DNA of 64,000 bases from Pseudomonas sp. ATCC PTA-122608 (GCF_001952855.1 NZ_LPNO01000006.1:135388-199387); one strand, 5' to 3'. Counted from the first letter of the stretch, positions 9,659 through 19,488 are shown. Notes: generated by a model from the letters alone, not told the origin. A program made the numbers and translations.

Positions 9659-12055
9659 TTAATGCGTGCTAATTCTTTCCTTAGAGTCAGTCTCGCGCTT
9701 TTCATCTTTTGCAACTATCTCCGGAGCCACATCCGGCAAGGGCTCCGGCGCGTATTGCAGCGCAATTTGCAGGACCTCGTCAATCCATTTAACCGGTTTA
9801 ATCTGCAGATCCTGCTTGATATTGTCAGGAATCTCCTTCAAGTCGCGAACATTCTCTTCAGGAATGATCACGGTCTTGATACCACCACGGTGTGCAGCCA
9901 ACAATTTCTCTTTGAGGCCACCAATGGCCAGCACTTGCCCACGCAGGGTTATTTCCCCAGTCATGGCAACATCGGCGCGCACCGGAATGCCGGTCAGGGC
10001 TGATACCAGTGCCGTGCACATGCCTACGCCTGCGCTAGGGCCGTCTTTCGGCGTCGCCCCTTCCGGCATGTGGATGTGGGTGTCGTGCTTCTCGTGGAAG
10101 TCCAGGGGGATTCCCAGGCTCTTCGCACGGCTGCGCACCACGGTCTGCGCGGCAGTGATGGATTCGACCATCACGTCACCCAGGGAACCGGTCTTGATCA
10201 ATTGCCCTTTGCCCGGGATAACAGCGGCCTCGATGGTCAGCAACTCGCCGCCCACTTGAGTCCACGCCAGGCCCGTGACCTGACCCACCTGGTCCTGCTG
10301 CTCAGCCAGGCCGTAACGGAATTTGCGCACGCCCAGGAAGTGTTCCAGCAGCTCAGCGGTGACCTTCACCGAGAAGCGTTTTTCCAGCGCATGTTCCTTC
10401 ACGGCCTTGCGGCAGATCTTCGCCAGTTGACGCTCAAGGCCCCGTACACCGGCCTCGCGGGTGTAGAAACGAATGATGTCGCGGATCGCGTCGGCATCAA
10501 ATTCGATCTCGCCTTTTTTCAGGCCGTTGGCCGCAATCTGCTTGGGCGAAAGGTATTTGACAGCGATGTTGATCTTCTCGTCTTCGGTGTAACCCGGCAG
10601 ACGAATCACCTCCATCCGGTCCAGCAAGGCTGGCGGAATATTCATCGAGTTGGAGGTGCACAGGAACATTACGTCGGACAGGTCGTAGTCGACTTCCAGG
10701 TAATGGTCGTTGAAATTGTGGTTCTGCTCGGGGTCGAGCACTTCCAGCAAGGCAGAGGCCGGATCGCCACGCATGTCGCTGCCCATTTTGTCGATTTCAT
10801 CAAGCAGGAACAGCGGGTTGCGCACACCCACCTTTGTCATCTTTTGAATCAATCTTCCTGGCATCGAACCGATATAAGTCCGGCGATGACCACGAATTTC
10901 CGCTTCATCACGCACACCACCCAAGGCCATGCGTACGAATTTACGGTTTGTTGCGTGAGCAATCGACTCAGCCAGCGAGGTTTTACCCACACCAGGAGGA
11001 CCGACCAGGCACAACACCGGTCCACGAATTTTCTTCACGCGCTTTTGCACGGCGAGGTATTCGAGGATGCGTTCTTTGACTTCTTCGAGGCCGTAGTGAT
11101 CGGCGTCCAGAATATCTTCGGCGCGGGCCAGGTCCAGGCGCACTTTGGTCTGGGCCTTCCACGGCACCTGCACCAGCCAGTCGATATACGAGCGAACCAC
11201 GGTGGCTTCGGCCGACATCGGCGACATTTGCTTGAGCTTGTTCAGCTCGGCAGTGGCCTTGGTCAAGGCGTCTTTTGGCAGGCCGGCGGCATCGATGCGC
11301 TTTTTCAGCTCTTCGATTTCGTTGTGGCCTTCCTCGCTGTCACCCAGCTCTTTCTGAATGGCCTTCATCTGCTCATTCAGGTAGTACTCGCGCTGGCTGC
11401 GCTCCATTTGCTTTTTGACACGGCCGCGAATGCGCTTCTCGACCTGCAGCAGGTCGATTTCGGCATCCAGCAGCGCCAGGACGTGTTCGACCCGGGCAGA
11501 CAAATCGATGATTTCGAGAATGTCCTGCTTCTGCTCGATTTTCAGCGCCATGTGCGCGGCCATGGTGTCGACCAGGCGGCTTGGCTCATCAATGCTGTTG
11601 AGGGAAGAGAGGACTTCTGCGGGGACTTTCTTTCCCAGTTGTACGTATTGCTCGAACTGGGACAGCAGGCTGCGAACGAACACTTCGGATTCGCGCTCAG
11701 GGGCATCGACTTCGTCGATCAACGCCACTTCGGCGCGCAGGTGGCCGTCCACTTCCATGAAGCGCTCGACCGCACCGCGCTGCTCACCTTCCACCAGCAC
11801 CTTGACGGTGCCATCAGGCAGCTTGAGCAGTTGCAGGACAGTTGCAACGGTACCAACGCGATACAGGGCATCTTCGCCCGGATCATCGTCAGCAGGATTT
11901 CTCTGGGCCAGCAGCAGGATCTGCTTGTCGCCCGTCATCGCGGCCTCGAGGGCTTCGATAGACTTCTCGCGCCCCACGAACAGCGGGATAACCATGTGCG
12001 GATAGACGACGACATCACGCAACGGCAGGAGAGGCAATTCGATGGTTGTCTTCAT
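9659..12055 (-). CDS. lon: ATP-dependent protease La (Lon)
   Basis: A 798-residue AAA+ serine protease that degrades misfolded and regulatory proteins in the cytoplasm. It has an N-terminal substrate-binding domain, Walker A GPPGVGKTS at about residue 352, Walker B LFLLDEIDKM, and a C-terminal protease domain with the catalytic Ser in PKDGPSAGVG and the catalytic Lys in GLKEKLLAA. Length fits the LonA family (784 in E. coli). It is preceded by a heat-shock-type promoter candidate (12097-12123) and by the clpX terminator, so it is a separate transcript. The tail after residue 775 is charged and variable. Confidence 0.97.
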   Translation of the reverse strand: MKTTIELPLLPLRDVVVYPHMVIPLFVGREKSIEALEAAMTGDKQILLLAQRNPADDDPGEDALYRVGTVATVLQLLKLPDGTVKVLVEGEQRGAVERFMEVDGHLRAEVALIDEVDAPERESEVFVRSLLSQFEQYVQLGKKVPAEVLSSLNSIDEPSRLVDTMAAHMALKIEQKQDILEIIDLSARVEHVLALLDAEIDLLQVEKRIRGRVKKQMERSQREYYLNEQMKAIQKELGDSEEGHNEIEELKKRIDAAGLPKDALTKATAELNKLKQMSPMSAEATVVRSYIDWLVQVPWKAQTKVRLDLARAEDILDADHYGLEEVKERILEYLAVQKRVKKIRGPVLCLVGPPGVGKTSLAESIAHATNRKFVRMALGGVRDEAEIRGHRRTYIGSMPGRLIQKMTKVGVRNPLFLLDEIDKMGSDMRGDPASALLEVLDPEQNHNFNDHYLEVDYDLSDVMFLCTSNSMNIPPALLDRMEVIRLPGYTEDEKINIAVKYLSPKQIAANGLKKGEIEFDADAIRDIIRFYTREAGVRGLERQLAKICRKAVKEHALEKRFSVKVTAELLEHFLGVRKFRYGLAEQQDQVGQVTGLAWTQVGGELLTIEAAVIPGKGQLIKTGSLGDVMVESITAAQTVVRSRAKSLGIPLDFHEKHDTHIHMPEGATPKDGPSAGVGMCTALVSALTGIPVRADVAMTGEITLRGQVLAIGGLKEKLLAAHRGGIKTVIIPEENVRDLKEIPDNIKQDLQIKPVKWIDEVLQIALQYAPEPLPDVAPEIVAKDEKRETDSKERISTH

Positions 12056-12096
12056 GATTTCGCCTCTATGACAGATGAAAGTAACTTGAAACCAAG

Positions 12097-12123
12097 ATGG
12101 GGGCTGCCTGCAAAAAAAACAAG
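12097..12123 (-). promoter_or_regulatory. candidate sigma-32 promoter for lon
   Basis: On the minus strand CTTGTTT (12123-12117) is followed after 14 bases by CCCCAT (12102-12097), close to the heat-shock consensus CTTGAAA-N12-15-CCCCAT. It is about 40 bases before the lon start and just after the clpX terminator. Lon is a known RpoH regulon member in gammaproteobacteria. The exact site is inference. Confidence 0.55.
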
Positions 12124-12147
12124 CGTAATGGCATCAGTTAAACGCAG

Positions 12148-12183
12148 TAAAAACAAAGGGGCCCGTTAAGGCCCCTTTATTTT
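12148..12183 (-). terminator. Rho-independent terminator after clpX
   Basis: The minus-strand transcript forms AAAGGGGCC-UUAACG-GGCCCCUUU followed by GUUUUUA, 22 bases after the clpX stop. Confidence 0.88.
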
Positions 12184-12205
12184 GTACAGCTCGGCGGTGC
12201 AACGC

Positions 12206-13489
12206 TTACGCGTCTGGCGCAGCCTTGGCAGCCGGCTCACTGTTTTCGTAGATATACAGTGGCTTGGACTTACCTTCTATAACGCTTTCGTCGATCACCA
12301 CTTTACTCACCTCGGACTGCGAGGGGATTTCATACATGGTGTCGAGCAGTACGCCTTCGAGGATCGAGCGCAAACCACGGGCGCCGGTCTTGCGCTCCAG
12401 TGCCCGCTTGGCCACCGATTTGAGCGCGTCAGCACGGAACTCGAGGTCCACACCTTCCATCTCGAACAGCTTGGCGTATTGCTTGGTCAGGGCGTTTTTC
12501 GGCTCGGTGAGGATCTGCATCAACGCAGCCTCATCCAGCTCGTCCAACGTCGCCAGGACCGGCAGACGGCCAACGAATTCCGGGATCAGACCGAACTTGA
12601 CCAAATCGTCAGGCTCGACTTCACGCAGGGATTCACCGACTTTCTTGCCTTCTTCCTTGCTGCGTACTTCTGCACTGAAGCCAATGCCACCACGGGTGGA
12701 ACGGTTTTGAATAACCTTTTCCAGACCGGAGAACGCACCGCCACAGATGAACAGGATGTTGCGCGTATCAACCTGAAGGAATTCCTGCTGTGGATGCTTG
12801 CGGCCGCCTTGTGGCGGTACGGAAGCAACTGTACCTTCGATCAGTTTCAACAGCGCTTGCTGCACGCCTTCACCGGAAACGTCCCGGGTGATCGACGGGT
12901 TGTCGGATTTGCGCGAAATCTTGTCGATTTCATCGATGTAGACAATGCCCATCTGGGCCTTTTCCACGTCGTAATCGCATTTCTGCAGCAACTTCTGAAT
13001 GATGTTCTCGACATCTTCACCTACGTAACCGGCCTCGGTAAGAGTGGTTGCGTCGGCGATGGTGAAGGGAACGTTCAGCAGGCGAGCCAAGGTTTCTGCA
13101 AGCAGGGTTTTACCCGAGCCTGTAGGACCGATCAGCAAGATGTTGCTTTTGCCGAGCTCGACGTCGTCACTTTTCTTGTCACGCTGGTTCAGACGCTTGT
13201 AGTGGTTGTACACCGCTACGGCCAGAACCTTCTTTGCACGCTCTTGACCAATCACATACTGATCAAGGATGCCGCTGATTTCTTTAGGCGAAGGCAATTT
13301 ATGCGCGCTGCTTTCGGCCTGGGCTTCCTGCACCTCCTCACGGATGATGTCATTGCACAGGTCGACGCACTCGTCGCAGATAAAGACCGAGGGGCCGGCA
13401 ATCAACTTGCGTACTTCATGCTGGCTTTTGCCACAGAAGGAGCAATAGAGCAGCTTGCCGTTGTCCTCGCCGTTGCGGGTGTCAGTCAT
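12206..13489 (-). CDS. clpX: ClpX, ATPase subunit of ClpXP
   Basis: A 427-residue AAA+ unfoldase that feeds substrates to ClpP. The N-terminal zinc-binding domain shows the Cys pairs CSFCGKS and CDECVDLC. Walker A is [12 protein letters not shown] and the pore loop is in [10 protein letters not shown] start at the ATG at 13489 ([12 protein letters not shown]), the usual N-terminus in pseudomonads; the longer frame to 13522 adds 11 non-conserved residues. It lies 112 bases after clpP on the same strand and probably shares transcripts with it. A terminator follows. Confidence 0.97.
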   Translation of the reverse strand: MTDTRNGEDNGKLLYCSFCGKSQHEVRKLIAGPSVFICDECVDLCNDIIREEVQEAQAESSAHKLPSPKEISGILDQYVIGQERAKKVLAVAVYNHYKRLNQRDKKSDDVELGKSNILLIGPTGSGKTLLAETLARLLNVPFTIADATTLTEAGYVGEDVENIIQKLLQKCDYDVEKAQMGIVYIDEIDKISRKSDNPSITRDVSGEGVQQALLKLIEGTVASVPPQGGRKHPQQEFLQVDTRNILFICGGAFSGLEKVIQNRSTRGGIGFSAEVRSKEEGKKVGESLREVEPDDLVKFGLIPEFVGRLPVLATLDELDEAALMQILTEPKNALTKQYAKLFEMEGVDLEFRADALKSVAKRALERKTGARGLRSILEGVLLDTMYEIPSQSEVSKVVIDESVIEGKSKPLYIYENSEPAAKAAPDA

Positions 13490-13601
13490 TCGTTCGATCC
13501 AAATCCGATAGGCTTGCAACACAAGATGAAGGCTATTGAGGGCTTTTTCAAGCCCACTGGTGGTCGGACCTGCCGACCAGCCCTATTTTGAGCTGCTTAT
13601 A

Positions 13602-14237
13602 TTAAGCGGGGCGCTTTTCGATCACTGCGTCGATCAACCCGTATTCACGAGCCGCTTCGGCGCTCATGAAATTGTCACGGTTGGTGTCGCGCTCGATCTC
13701 TTCCAGGGTATGCCCGCTATGTTTGGCCATCAGCGTGTTGAGACGCTCACGAATAAAGAGGATTTCCTTGGCATGGATTTCGATGTCCGATGCCTGGCCC
13801 TGGAAACCGCCCAGTGGCTGGTGAATCATCACGCGAGAGTTCGGCAGGCAGTAACGCTTGCCCTCAGCACCAGCGGTCAGCAGGAAAGCACCCATGCTGC
13901 ACGCCTGACCGATACAGGTGGTCGATACGTTCGGCTTGATGAACTGCATGGTGTCGTAGATCGACATGCCAGCCGTTACCGAACCGCCCGGGGAGTTGAT
14001 GTAGAGATGGATGTCCTTGTCCGGGTTTTCCGCTTCAAGGAACAGCAGCTGCGCACAGATCAGGTTGGCCATGTAGTCCTCTACCGGACCAACCAGAAAG
14101 ATCACTCGCTCCTTGAGCAGGCGCGAGTAGATGTCATAGGCGCGTTCGCCACGAGCAGATTGCTCGACAACCATCGGGACCAGGCCGCCAGCGGCCTGGA
14201 TATCAGAGTTCTGCTGAATATACGAATTACGGAACAT
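13602..14237 (-). CDS. clpP: ClpP, proteolytic subunit of ClpXP
   Basis: A 211-residue serine protease that forms the tetradecameric chamber of ClpXP and ClpAP. The catalytic Ser lies in [11 protein letters not shown] and the His in [11 protein letters not shown]; the N-terminal propeptide-like residues before LVPMVVEQ are processed in homologues. It lies between tig and clpX in the standard order. A perfect hairpin without a U tract separates it from tig. Confidence 0.97.
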   Translation of the reverse strand: MFRNSYIQQNSDIQAAGGLVPMVVEQSARGERAYDIYSRLLKERVIFLVGPVEDYMANLICAQLLFLEAENPDKDIHLYINSPGGSVTAGMSIYDTMQFIKPNVSTTCIGQACSMGAFLLTAGAEGKRYCLPNSRVMIHQPLGGFQGQASDIEIHAKEILFIRERLNTLMAKHSGHTLEEIERDTNRDNFMSAEAAREYGLIDAVIEKRPA

Positions 14238-14276
14238 GCTCTGCAGTTACTCCCAAATAGTCATGTCTTGAATACG

Positions 14277-14303
14277 CATAAGCCAGCGCGAGGCTGGCTT
14301 ATG
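14277..14303 (-). other. intergenic hairpin between tig and clpP
   Basis: An 11-bp perfect inverted repeat (CATAAGCCAGC, 5-base loop) lies in the tig-clpP gap. The minus transcript has no U run after it, so it is more likely an mRNA-stabilising or processing structure, or a partial attenuator, than a full terminator. Confidence 0.55.
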
Positions 14304-14329
14304 GGTGTATTTTCAAACGAGTTGAGCGA

Positions 14330-15640
14330 TCAGTCGGCTTGTGCTGCTTCAGCCGGCTTGACTGCTTCTTCGTAAGAGACCGCTTTATCGGTCACCTTAG
14401 CCTTCTGCAGAACAGTATCCACAACTTGCTCTTCCAGCACAACCGAACGCACTTCGTTCAGCTGCTGGTCGTTCTTGTAGTACCAGGACACAACAGCCTC
14501 AGGCTCCTGGTAGGCAGAAGCCATTTCCTGGATCATTTCGCGAACGCGGGTTTCGTCAGGCTTGAGGTCGAATTGCTTGACCACTTCAGCCACGATCAGA
14601 CCCAGTACAACGCGGCGCTTGGCTTGCTCTTCGAACAGCTCGGCCGGCAGTTGGTCAGGCTTGATGTTGCCACCGAACTGCTGAACAGCCTGCACGCGCA
14701 GACGATCAACTTCGTTGGACAGCAGGGCCTTAGGCACTTCGATCGGGTTGGCGGCCAGCAGACCGTCCATCACCTGGTTCTTGACCTTGGATTTGATCGC
14801 CTGACGCAGCTCACGCTCCATGTTCTTGCGAACTTCGGTGCGGAAACCTTCGATGCCAGTTTCCTTGATGCCGAACTGGTTGAAGAACTCTTCGTTCAGT
14901 TCTGGCAGCTTAGGCTCGGAAACAGTGTTGACGGTCACGGTGAACTCGGCGGCTTTGCCAGCCAGGTCCAGGTTCTGATAGTCAGCCGGGAAAGTCAGGT
15001 TCAGAACGCGCTCTTCGCCGGCTTTGGCGCCAACCAGGCCGTCTTCAAAACCAGGGATCATGCGGTTGGAACCCAGCACCAGCTGAGTGCCTTTGGCGGA
15101 GCCGCCAGCGAACACTTCGCCGTCAACCTTGCCAACGAAATCGATGTTCAGCTGGTCTTCGTTCTGGGCAGCGCGATCGGCCACTTCAAAACGAGTGTTC
15201 TGCTTGCGCAGGATTTCCAGCATGTTGTCCAGATCGGAGTCAGCAACATCAGCGCTCAGGCGCTCGATGGCGATCGAATCGAAACCGGCAACTTCGAATT
15301 CAGGGAACACTTCGAAGATTGCAACGTATTCCAGATCCTTGCCTGCTTCCAGGGACTTAGGCTCGATGGAAGGCGAGCCAGCCGGGTTCAGCTTTTGCTC
15401 GACAACGGCTTCGTAGAAGGAAGCCTGGATCACGTCACCTACTGCTTCCTGACGTGCATCAGCACCGAAGCGGCGCTTGATTTCGCTCATTGGCACTTTG
15501 CCTGGACGGAAACCAGCGATCTTGGCCTTTTGGGCAGTCTGCTGCAGACGCTTGTTGACCTGGGTCTCGATGCGCTCGGCCGGCACGGTGATGCTCATGC
15601 GGCGCTCAAGAGCAGAAGTATTTTCAACAGAAACTTGCAT
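14330..15640 (-). CDS. tig: trigger factor, ribosome-associated chaperone
   Basis: A 436-residue chaperone that binds at the ribosomal exit tunnel. The N-terminal ribosome-binding domain has the signature GFRPGKVP at about residues 43-50, the FKBP-type isomerase domain lies at about residues 150-245, and the helical C-terminal arms follow. Start at the ATG at 15640 ([14 protein letters not shown]) as in all Pseudomonas trigger factors, with GAGGAATATCC before it. It is first in the tig-clpP-clpX-lon block. Confidence 0.97.
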   Translation of the reverse strand: MQVSVENTSALERRMSITVPAERIETQVNKRLQQTAQKAKIAGFRPGKVPMSEIKRRFGADARQEAVGDVIQASFYEAVVEQKLNPAGSPSIEPKSLEAGKDLEYVAIFEVFPEFEVAGFDSIAIERLSADVADSDLDNMLEILRKQNTRFEVADRAAQNEDQLNIDFVGKVDGEVFAGGSAKGTQLVLGSNRMIPGFEDGLVGAKAGEERVLNLTFPADYQNLDLAGKAAEFTVTVNTVSEPKLPELNEEFFNQFGIKETGIEGFRTEVRKNMERELRQAIKSKVKNQVMDGLLAANPIEVPKALLSNEVDRLRVQAVQQFGGNIKPDQLPAELFEEQAKRRVVLGLIVAEVVKQFDLKPDETRVREMIQEMASAYQEPEAVVSWYYKNDQQLNEVRSVVLEEQVVDTVLQKAKVTDKAVSYEEAVKPAEAAQAD

Positions 15641-16000
15641 GGATATTCCTCGTTGCACAGACGTTAGCTGGCCGTTTCCGACCCCAGAATCAAGGGCATG
15701 CATTCTAGTGGGTCAAACTCAAGAAGTCACCCTACTGAAAACGGGTAAAAAAACAGCGGGCAATTTATAGGTACGAATGCACGAGTGCAGCTCGCCCCGG
15801 TAGCAAATACATCCCATCACGCCAGGGCTCTGCGCCAACCCTTCTATATATAGAAGCAGCTGCCAATCATCTCCCTGACAACCGACCCTGCGGACAAGGC
15901 CAGCGAGCAGTGCGGCATCATCGCGAAACATAAATACGACGAAACGCCCTGCCCTTGCAGCCCAGCACCTGCGACTGCGTTAAAACTCAAACCGCTGAAA
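15641..16000. other. intergenic region between tig and the tRNA cluster
   Basis: About 360 bases with no coding frame I can support. It must hold the tig promoter on the minus strand. A TATATATA stretch lies at 15845-15852. No repeat or palindrome of note was seen. Confidence 0.6.
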
Positions 16001-16038
16001 CAAAAAAGGCGCCAGACTATTAATCTGGCGCCTTTCGA
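16001..16038 (-). terminator. terminator of the tRNA cluster
   Basis: The 12-bp perfect stem AAAGGCGCCAGA / TCTGGCGCCTTT is followed by six U on the minus transcript, directly after the last tRNA-His. Confidence 0.9.
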
Positions 16039-16042
16039 AATA

Positions 16043-16119
16043 TGGGGTGGACGAAGGGGATCGAACCCTCGACAACGGGAGTCACAATCCCGTGCTCTAC
16101 CAACTGAGCTACGCCCACC
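16043..16119 (-). tRNA. tRNA-His (GUG), copy 2
   Basis: Cloverleaf of 77 bases with encoded CCA. The 5' GGTGGGC pairs with GTCCACC and includes the extra G-1/C73 pair that marks histidine tRNA. The anticodon loop reads TTGTGAC, anticodon GTG. The mature sequence is identical to the copy at 16342-16418. Confidence 0.97.
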
Positions 16120-16201
16120 ATATTGCGTGACCAAAAAGCCCGTCAAAATGGCTATTTGTTGAGCCTCAGGAAAGCCAGCAGGCTTTTCATGAAGCTTTAT
16201 T

Positions 16202-16286
16202 TGGTGCGGATGAAGAGACTCGAACTCTTACACCTTGCGGCGCTGGAACCTAAATCCAGTGTGTCTACCAATTCCACCACATCCGC
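16202..16286 (-). tRNA. tRNA-Leu (UAG)
   Basis: A class II tRNA of 85 bases with a long variable arm and encoded CCA. The acceptor GCGGATG pairs with CATCCGC, and the anticodon loop TTTAGGT gives anticodon TAG. It lies between the two tRNA-His copies. Confidence 0.97.
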
Positions 16287-16300
16287 GCTTGAAGCTTTTA

Positions 16301-16338
16301 AAGCAAAGGCGCCAGACTATTAATCTGGCGCCTTTTAA
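16301..16338 (-). terminator. second copy of the tRNA-His terminator hairpin
   Basis: The same 12-bp stem as at 16005-16035, located between tRNA-His copy 1 and tRNA-Leu. Its U tract is interrupted (UUUGCUUU), so it may be a weak terminator or a processing signal inside the tRNA precursor. Confidence 0.6.
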
Positions 16339-16341
16339 ATA

Positions 16342-16418
16342 TGGGGTGGACGAAGGGGATCGAACCCTCGACAACGGGAGTCACAATCCCGTGCTCTACC
16401 AACTGAGCTACGCCCACC
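16342..16418 (-). tRNA. tRNA-His (GUG), copy 1
   Basis: A 77-base histidine tRNA with anticodon GTG and encoded CCA. It is part of a repeat of about 122 bases (16305-16426 versus 16005-16127) that also includes the hairpin after it. Confidence 0.97.
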
Positions 16419-16449
16419 ATATTGCGCTACTTGTGCCAAAGCTGCCTAA

Positions 16450-16526
16450 TGGCGCACCCGGCAGGACTCGAACCTGCGACCATCCGCTTAGAAGGCGGAT
16501 GCTCTATCCAGCTGAGCTACGGGCGC
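16450..16526 (-). tRNA. tRNA-Arg (UCU)
   Basis: A 77-base tRNA with encoded CCA. Acceptor GCGCCCG pairs with CGGGTGC, with one G-U pair, and the anticodon loop CTTCTAA gives anticodon TCT. First gene of the minus-strand tRNA cluster Arg-His-Leu-His. Confidence 0.97.
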
Positions 16527-16756
16527 CTTATTAATCTGTACTCTTGGAGGATTACAAACTAACCAGTGCTAGGCTGTGCCCGACAAGTGCGACGAATAGT
16601 ATAGATGCACCCGAAACCCGTCAAATCCTTTTTATAAAAAATTCATTTTATTTAAGGGGTTAGGGGAATTTGCAGACCAAGCGCCTTTGCCCTCGCGCCA
16701 TGGCATGCGAGAATGCGCGCACTTTTCTTCCCCCTCTCGATGGTTAATCACGCGTA

Positions 16757-17611
16757 ATGACTGCACAACTTATCGACGGCAAATCAATCGCCGCCAGCCT
16801 GCGCCAGCAGATCGCCAAACGAGTCGCCGAGCGCAGCCAACAAGGCCTACGCACGCCGGGCCTCGCGGTGATCCTGGTCGGCAGCGATCCTGCCTCTCAG
16901 GTTTATGTCTCGCACAAGCGTAAAGACTGTGAAGAGGTCGGCTTTATCTCAAAAGCCTACGACTTGGATTCCGACACCACCCAGCAGGCCCTCACCGACC
17001 TGATCGACAGCCTCAATGACGATCCGGCCATCGACGGTATCCTGCTGCAACTGCCATTGCCCGAGCACCTGGACGCGTCGAAATTGCTTGAACGCATCCG
17101 CCCGGACAAAGACGTCGACGGTTTCCACCCTTATAACGTCGGCCGCCTGGCCCAGCGTATTCCGCTGCTGCGCCCGTGCACTCCGAAGGGCATCATGACC
17201 CTGCTGGAAAGCACCGGCGTCGATCTGTATGGCCTGGATGCCGTCGTTGTCGGCGCATCGAACATCGTCGGTCGCCCGATGGCCATGGAACTGCTGCTGG
17301 CCGGCTGCACCGTGACCGTCACCCACCGTTTCACCAAGGACCTGGCTGGCCACGTTGGCCGCGCCGACCTGGTAGTGGTTGCTGCCGGCAAACCCGGCCT
17401 GGTCAAGGGTGAGTGGATCAAGGAAGGCGCCATCGTTATCGACGTAGGCATCAACCGCCAGGACGACGGCAAGCTGGTGGGCGACGTGGTGTACGAAACA
17501 GCCCTGCCCCGCGCCGGATGGATCACCCCGGTACCGGGTGGTGTTGGCCCGATGACCCGCGCCTGCCTGCTGGAAAATACCCTGTACGCAGCCGAAACCC
17601 TGCACAGCTAA
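16757..17611 (+). CDS. folD: methylenetetrahydrofolate dehydrogenase/cyclohydrolase FolD
   Basis: A 284-residue bifunctional enzyme that interconverts 5,10-methylene- and 10-formyl-tetrahydrofolate with NADP. The cyclohydrolase Lys lies in [13 protein letters not shown], and the family signatures [23 protein letters not shown] and [11 protein letters not shown] are present. Its length matches E. coli FolD (288). It diverges from the tRNA cluster, an arrangement I also recall for other pseudomonads. A clear terminator follows. Confidence 0.97.
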   Translation: MTAQLIDGKSIAASLRQQIAKRVAERSQQGLRTPGLAVILVGSDPASQVYVSHKRKDCEEVGFISKAYDLDSDTTQQALTDLIDSLNDDPAIDGILLQLPLPEHLDASKLLERIRPDKDVDGFHPYNVGRLAQRIPLLRPCTPKGIMTLLESTGVDLYGLDAVVVGASNIVGRPMAMELLLAGCTVTVTHRFTKDLAGHVGRADLVVVAAGKPGLVKGEWIKEGAIVIDVGINRQDDGKLVGDVVYETALPRAGWITPVPGGVGPMTRACLLENTLYAAETLHS

Positions 17612-17626
17612 TAACCAGCTGCTCTG

Positions 17627-17657
17627 AAAAAGCCCTGCCTTATCGCAGGGCTTTTTA
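17627..17657 (+). terminator. Rho-independent terminator after folD
   Basis: Stem AAAAAGCCCTGC / GCAGGGCTTTTT with a 6-base loop and a T run, 16 bases after the stop. Confidence 0.92.
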
Positions 17658-17820
17658 TTGGCCGGATAAAAAGTACTTTTTTCTTAGTTTTTAAGGGCTT
17701 TCATCTGTTTTCAGATGAACATTCGACAGTTTCTGATCCATACTCCTAAAATGTAACGGCATTTATCAGAAAGTCCGTGCAAAACGGTATATCCCTACTT
17801 TTTTTAGCGAGTTCATCCGC

Positions 17821-18753
17821 GTGAAAATTCATCTTTCCATCATCAGCCTATTTTTTGCATTTACAGGCACCTTCGCGAACGCCGGCGAAACCACTATGGC
17901 CCCCCGCGACATGTCCACCCTGCACATCGCCTCCGGCAGTGCGATGGTGGTAGACCTGCAGACCAACAAAGTCATCTATGCCAGCAACCCGGATGTCATC
18001 GTGCCGATCGCCTCAGTCAGCAAACTGATGACCGGCCTGATCGTCCTGGAAGCCAAGCAGAACATGGATGAATACATCGACATCAACATCAAGGACACGC
18101 CGGAGATGAAAGGCGTGTTCTCCCGGGTCAAGATCGGCAGCGAGATGCCGCGCAAAGAGATGTTGCTGATTGCCCTGATGTCCTCCGAAAACCGCGCCGC
18201 CGCCAGCCTGGCCCACCACTACCCGGGCGGCTACCCGGCCTTTATCGCGGCGATGAACGCCAAGGCCAAGGCGCTGGGCATGACCAGCACCCACTATGTA
18301 GAACCCACCGGCCTGTCGATCCACAACGTGTCCACCGCCCGCGACTTGAGCAAGCTGCTGGCCGCCGCGCGCAAATACCCGATGCTCAGCCAGCTGAGTA
18401 CCACCAAGGAAAAGACCGTCTCGTTCCGCAAGCCCAACTACACCCTGGGTTTCTCCAACACAGACCACCTGATCAACCGCGCCAACTGGGACATCAAGCT
18501 GACCAAGACCGGCTTTACCAACCAGGCCGGCCACTGCCTGGTGCTGGTGACCAGCATGGGTAATCGCCCGGTGTCGCTGGTGATCCTCGACGCCTTCGGC
18601 AAGTTCACCCACTTTGCCGATGCCAGTCGCATCCGCAGCTGGGTCGAGACCGGCAAGAGCGGCTCGGTGCCGGACGTCGCCTTGCGCTACAAGGCTGACA
18701 AGAACCTGAAGAACCGCCCACGGGCGAACGTTCAGGTGACCGAGTCGCGCTGA
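17821..18753 (+). CDS. pbpG: D-alanyl-D-alanine endopeptidase (PBP7 type)
   Basis: A 310-residue periplasmic low-molecular-weight penicillin-binding protein that cleaves peptidoglycan cross-links. A signal peptide of about 21 residues ends in FANA. The three active-site motifs are SVSK (SxxK, about residue 66), SEN in SSENRAAAS, and KTG in KTGFTNQAG. The start is a GTG at 17821. The gene stands alone between two terminators. Confidence 0.92.
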   Translation: MKIHLSIISLFFAFTGTFANAGETTMAPRDMSTLHIASGSAMVVDLQTNKVIYASNPDVIVPIASVSKLMTGLIVLEAKQNMDEYIDINIKDTPEMKGVFSRVKIGSEMPRKEMLLIALMSSENRAAASLAHHYPGGYPAFIAAMNAKAKALGMTSTHYVEPTGLSIHNVSTARDLSKLLAAARKYPMLSQLSTTKEKTVSFRKPNYTLGFSNTDHLINRANWDIKLTKTGFTNQAGHCLVLVTSMGNRPVSLVILDAFGKFTHFADASRIRSWVETGKSGSVPDVALRYKADKNLKNRPRANVQVTESR

Positions 18754-18770
18754 CAGCTAAATAACCCCAT

Positions 18771-18801
18771 AAAAAACGGCGCCCTTGAGCGCCGTTTTTT
18801 A
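18771..18801. terminator. bidirectional terminator between pbpG and the C39-like gene
   Basis: Perfect stem AAAAAACGGCGC / GCGCCGTTTTTT with a 6-base loop. It can act on both strands, and its right end overlaps the stop codon of the convergent minus-strand gene. Confidence 0.92.
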
Positions 18802-19488
18802 TTTGGCCTGACTGGCCAGCGTCTTGACCGCCTGAGCCGCGGCCTGCTCCTGTCCGGCCTGGGCCGTGGCGCTTGCCGCCTGCTGCCAGCGCTGGGCGTC
18901 GACCTTGACCGGCAACTGGGTGGGCCGCTGAATCAGTACCGCCCACTTGCCGCCGTCTTTCCACGCCGACTCAAACGCGCTGAAATTCATCGGCATGCGT
19001 CGCTCCAAGCCCGAACGCAGCAACACCATGCTCTTCTGCTTGTTGTAACCCACCACCACGACATACCGCGGCCCGGCCCAGAAGGTCGAGCCCTGGGTGA
19101 TACGCGCCATCACCGGGTACCCAGCCGCGACCTGTGCCAGCAGCGCCGGCAGCTGACCTTCCAGCGGATACACCAACATCCCGTATTCACGGGCCAACAC
19201 CTGCATGTTGCGCTCGAGGTCCGCTTCGGCGCCCGGCAAATGCAGAGGCTTATCCAATAGCCCCGGTGTAATCACAATGCCTTGTTGGGACAGCATGCTG
19301 GCCAGAGCGGCCGGGCCACCGAGGTAAGTCTCGCCGCGAAACGCCGGCACGCCCTTGAGTTCGACGCTCTCCGGCAGGCCCGGGATGCTCGTGGGTTTAG
19401 GGTGCGAGGTGCAGGCCGCCAGCCCCATGAAACAGGCTGCGACCCACCAGGAGGTTTTAATGTTCGAGGGAAACCGCAACTTCTTCAC
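18799..19488 (-). CDS. C39-peptidase-like lipoprotein lacking the catalytic Cys and His
   Basis: A 229-residue envelope lipoprotein with lipobox LAAC at about residue 26. The domain at about residues 48-200 has the layout of the C39-like peptidases found as lipoproteins in Pseudomonas. Where that family has a Cys before GPAALA, this protein reads YLGGPAALASML, with Gly encoded by GGT. Where the family has His in a HYVVVVGY-like strand, it reads GPRYVVVVGY. Both catalytic positions therefore appear lost while the fold seems kept, which suggests a non-enzymatic binding role. The C-terminal 40 residues are Ala/Gln-rich. The family assignment is from memory of the motifs. Confidence 0.7.
   Translation of the reverse strand: MKKLRFPSNIKTSWWVAACFMGLAACTSHPKPTSIPGLPESVELKGVPAFRGETYLGGPAALASMLSQQGIVITPGLLDKPLHLPGAEADLERNMQVLAREYGMLVYPLEGQLPALLAQVAAGYPVMARITQGSTFWAGPRYVVVVGYNKQKSMVLLRSGLERRMPMNFSAFESAWKDGGKWAVLIQRPTQLPVKVDAQRWQQAASATAQAGQEQAAAQAVKTLASQAK

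Noticed and set aside
10070..12169. A 699-codon plus-strand open frame opposite lon
   Set aside because: It is an antisense shadow of the highly conserved lon gene in GC-rich DNA; composition is His/Gln/Leu-rich and no family features are seen.
16235..16534. A 99-codon plus-strand frame over tRNA-Leu, tRNA-His and tRNA-Arg
   Set aside because: It is the complement of tRNA genes; sequences like GRTRTCDHPL are a well-known artefact of antisense tRNA translation.
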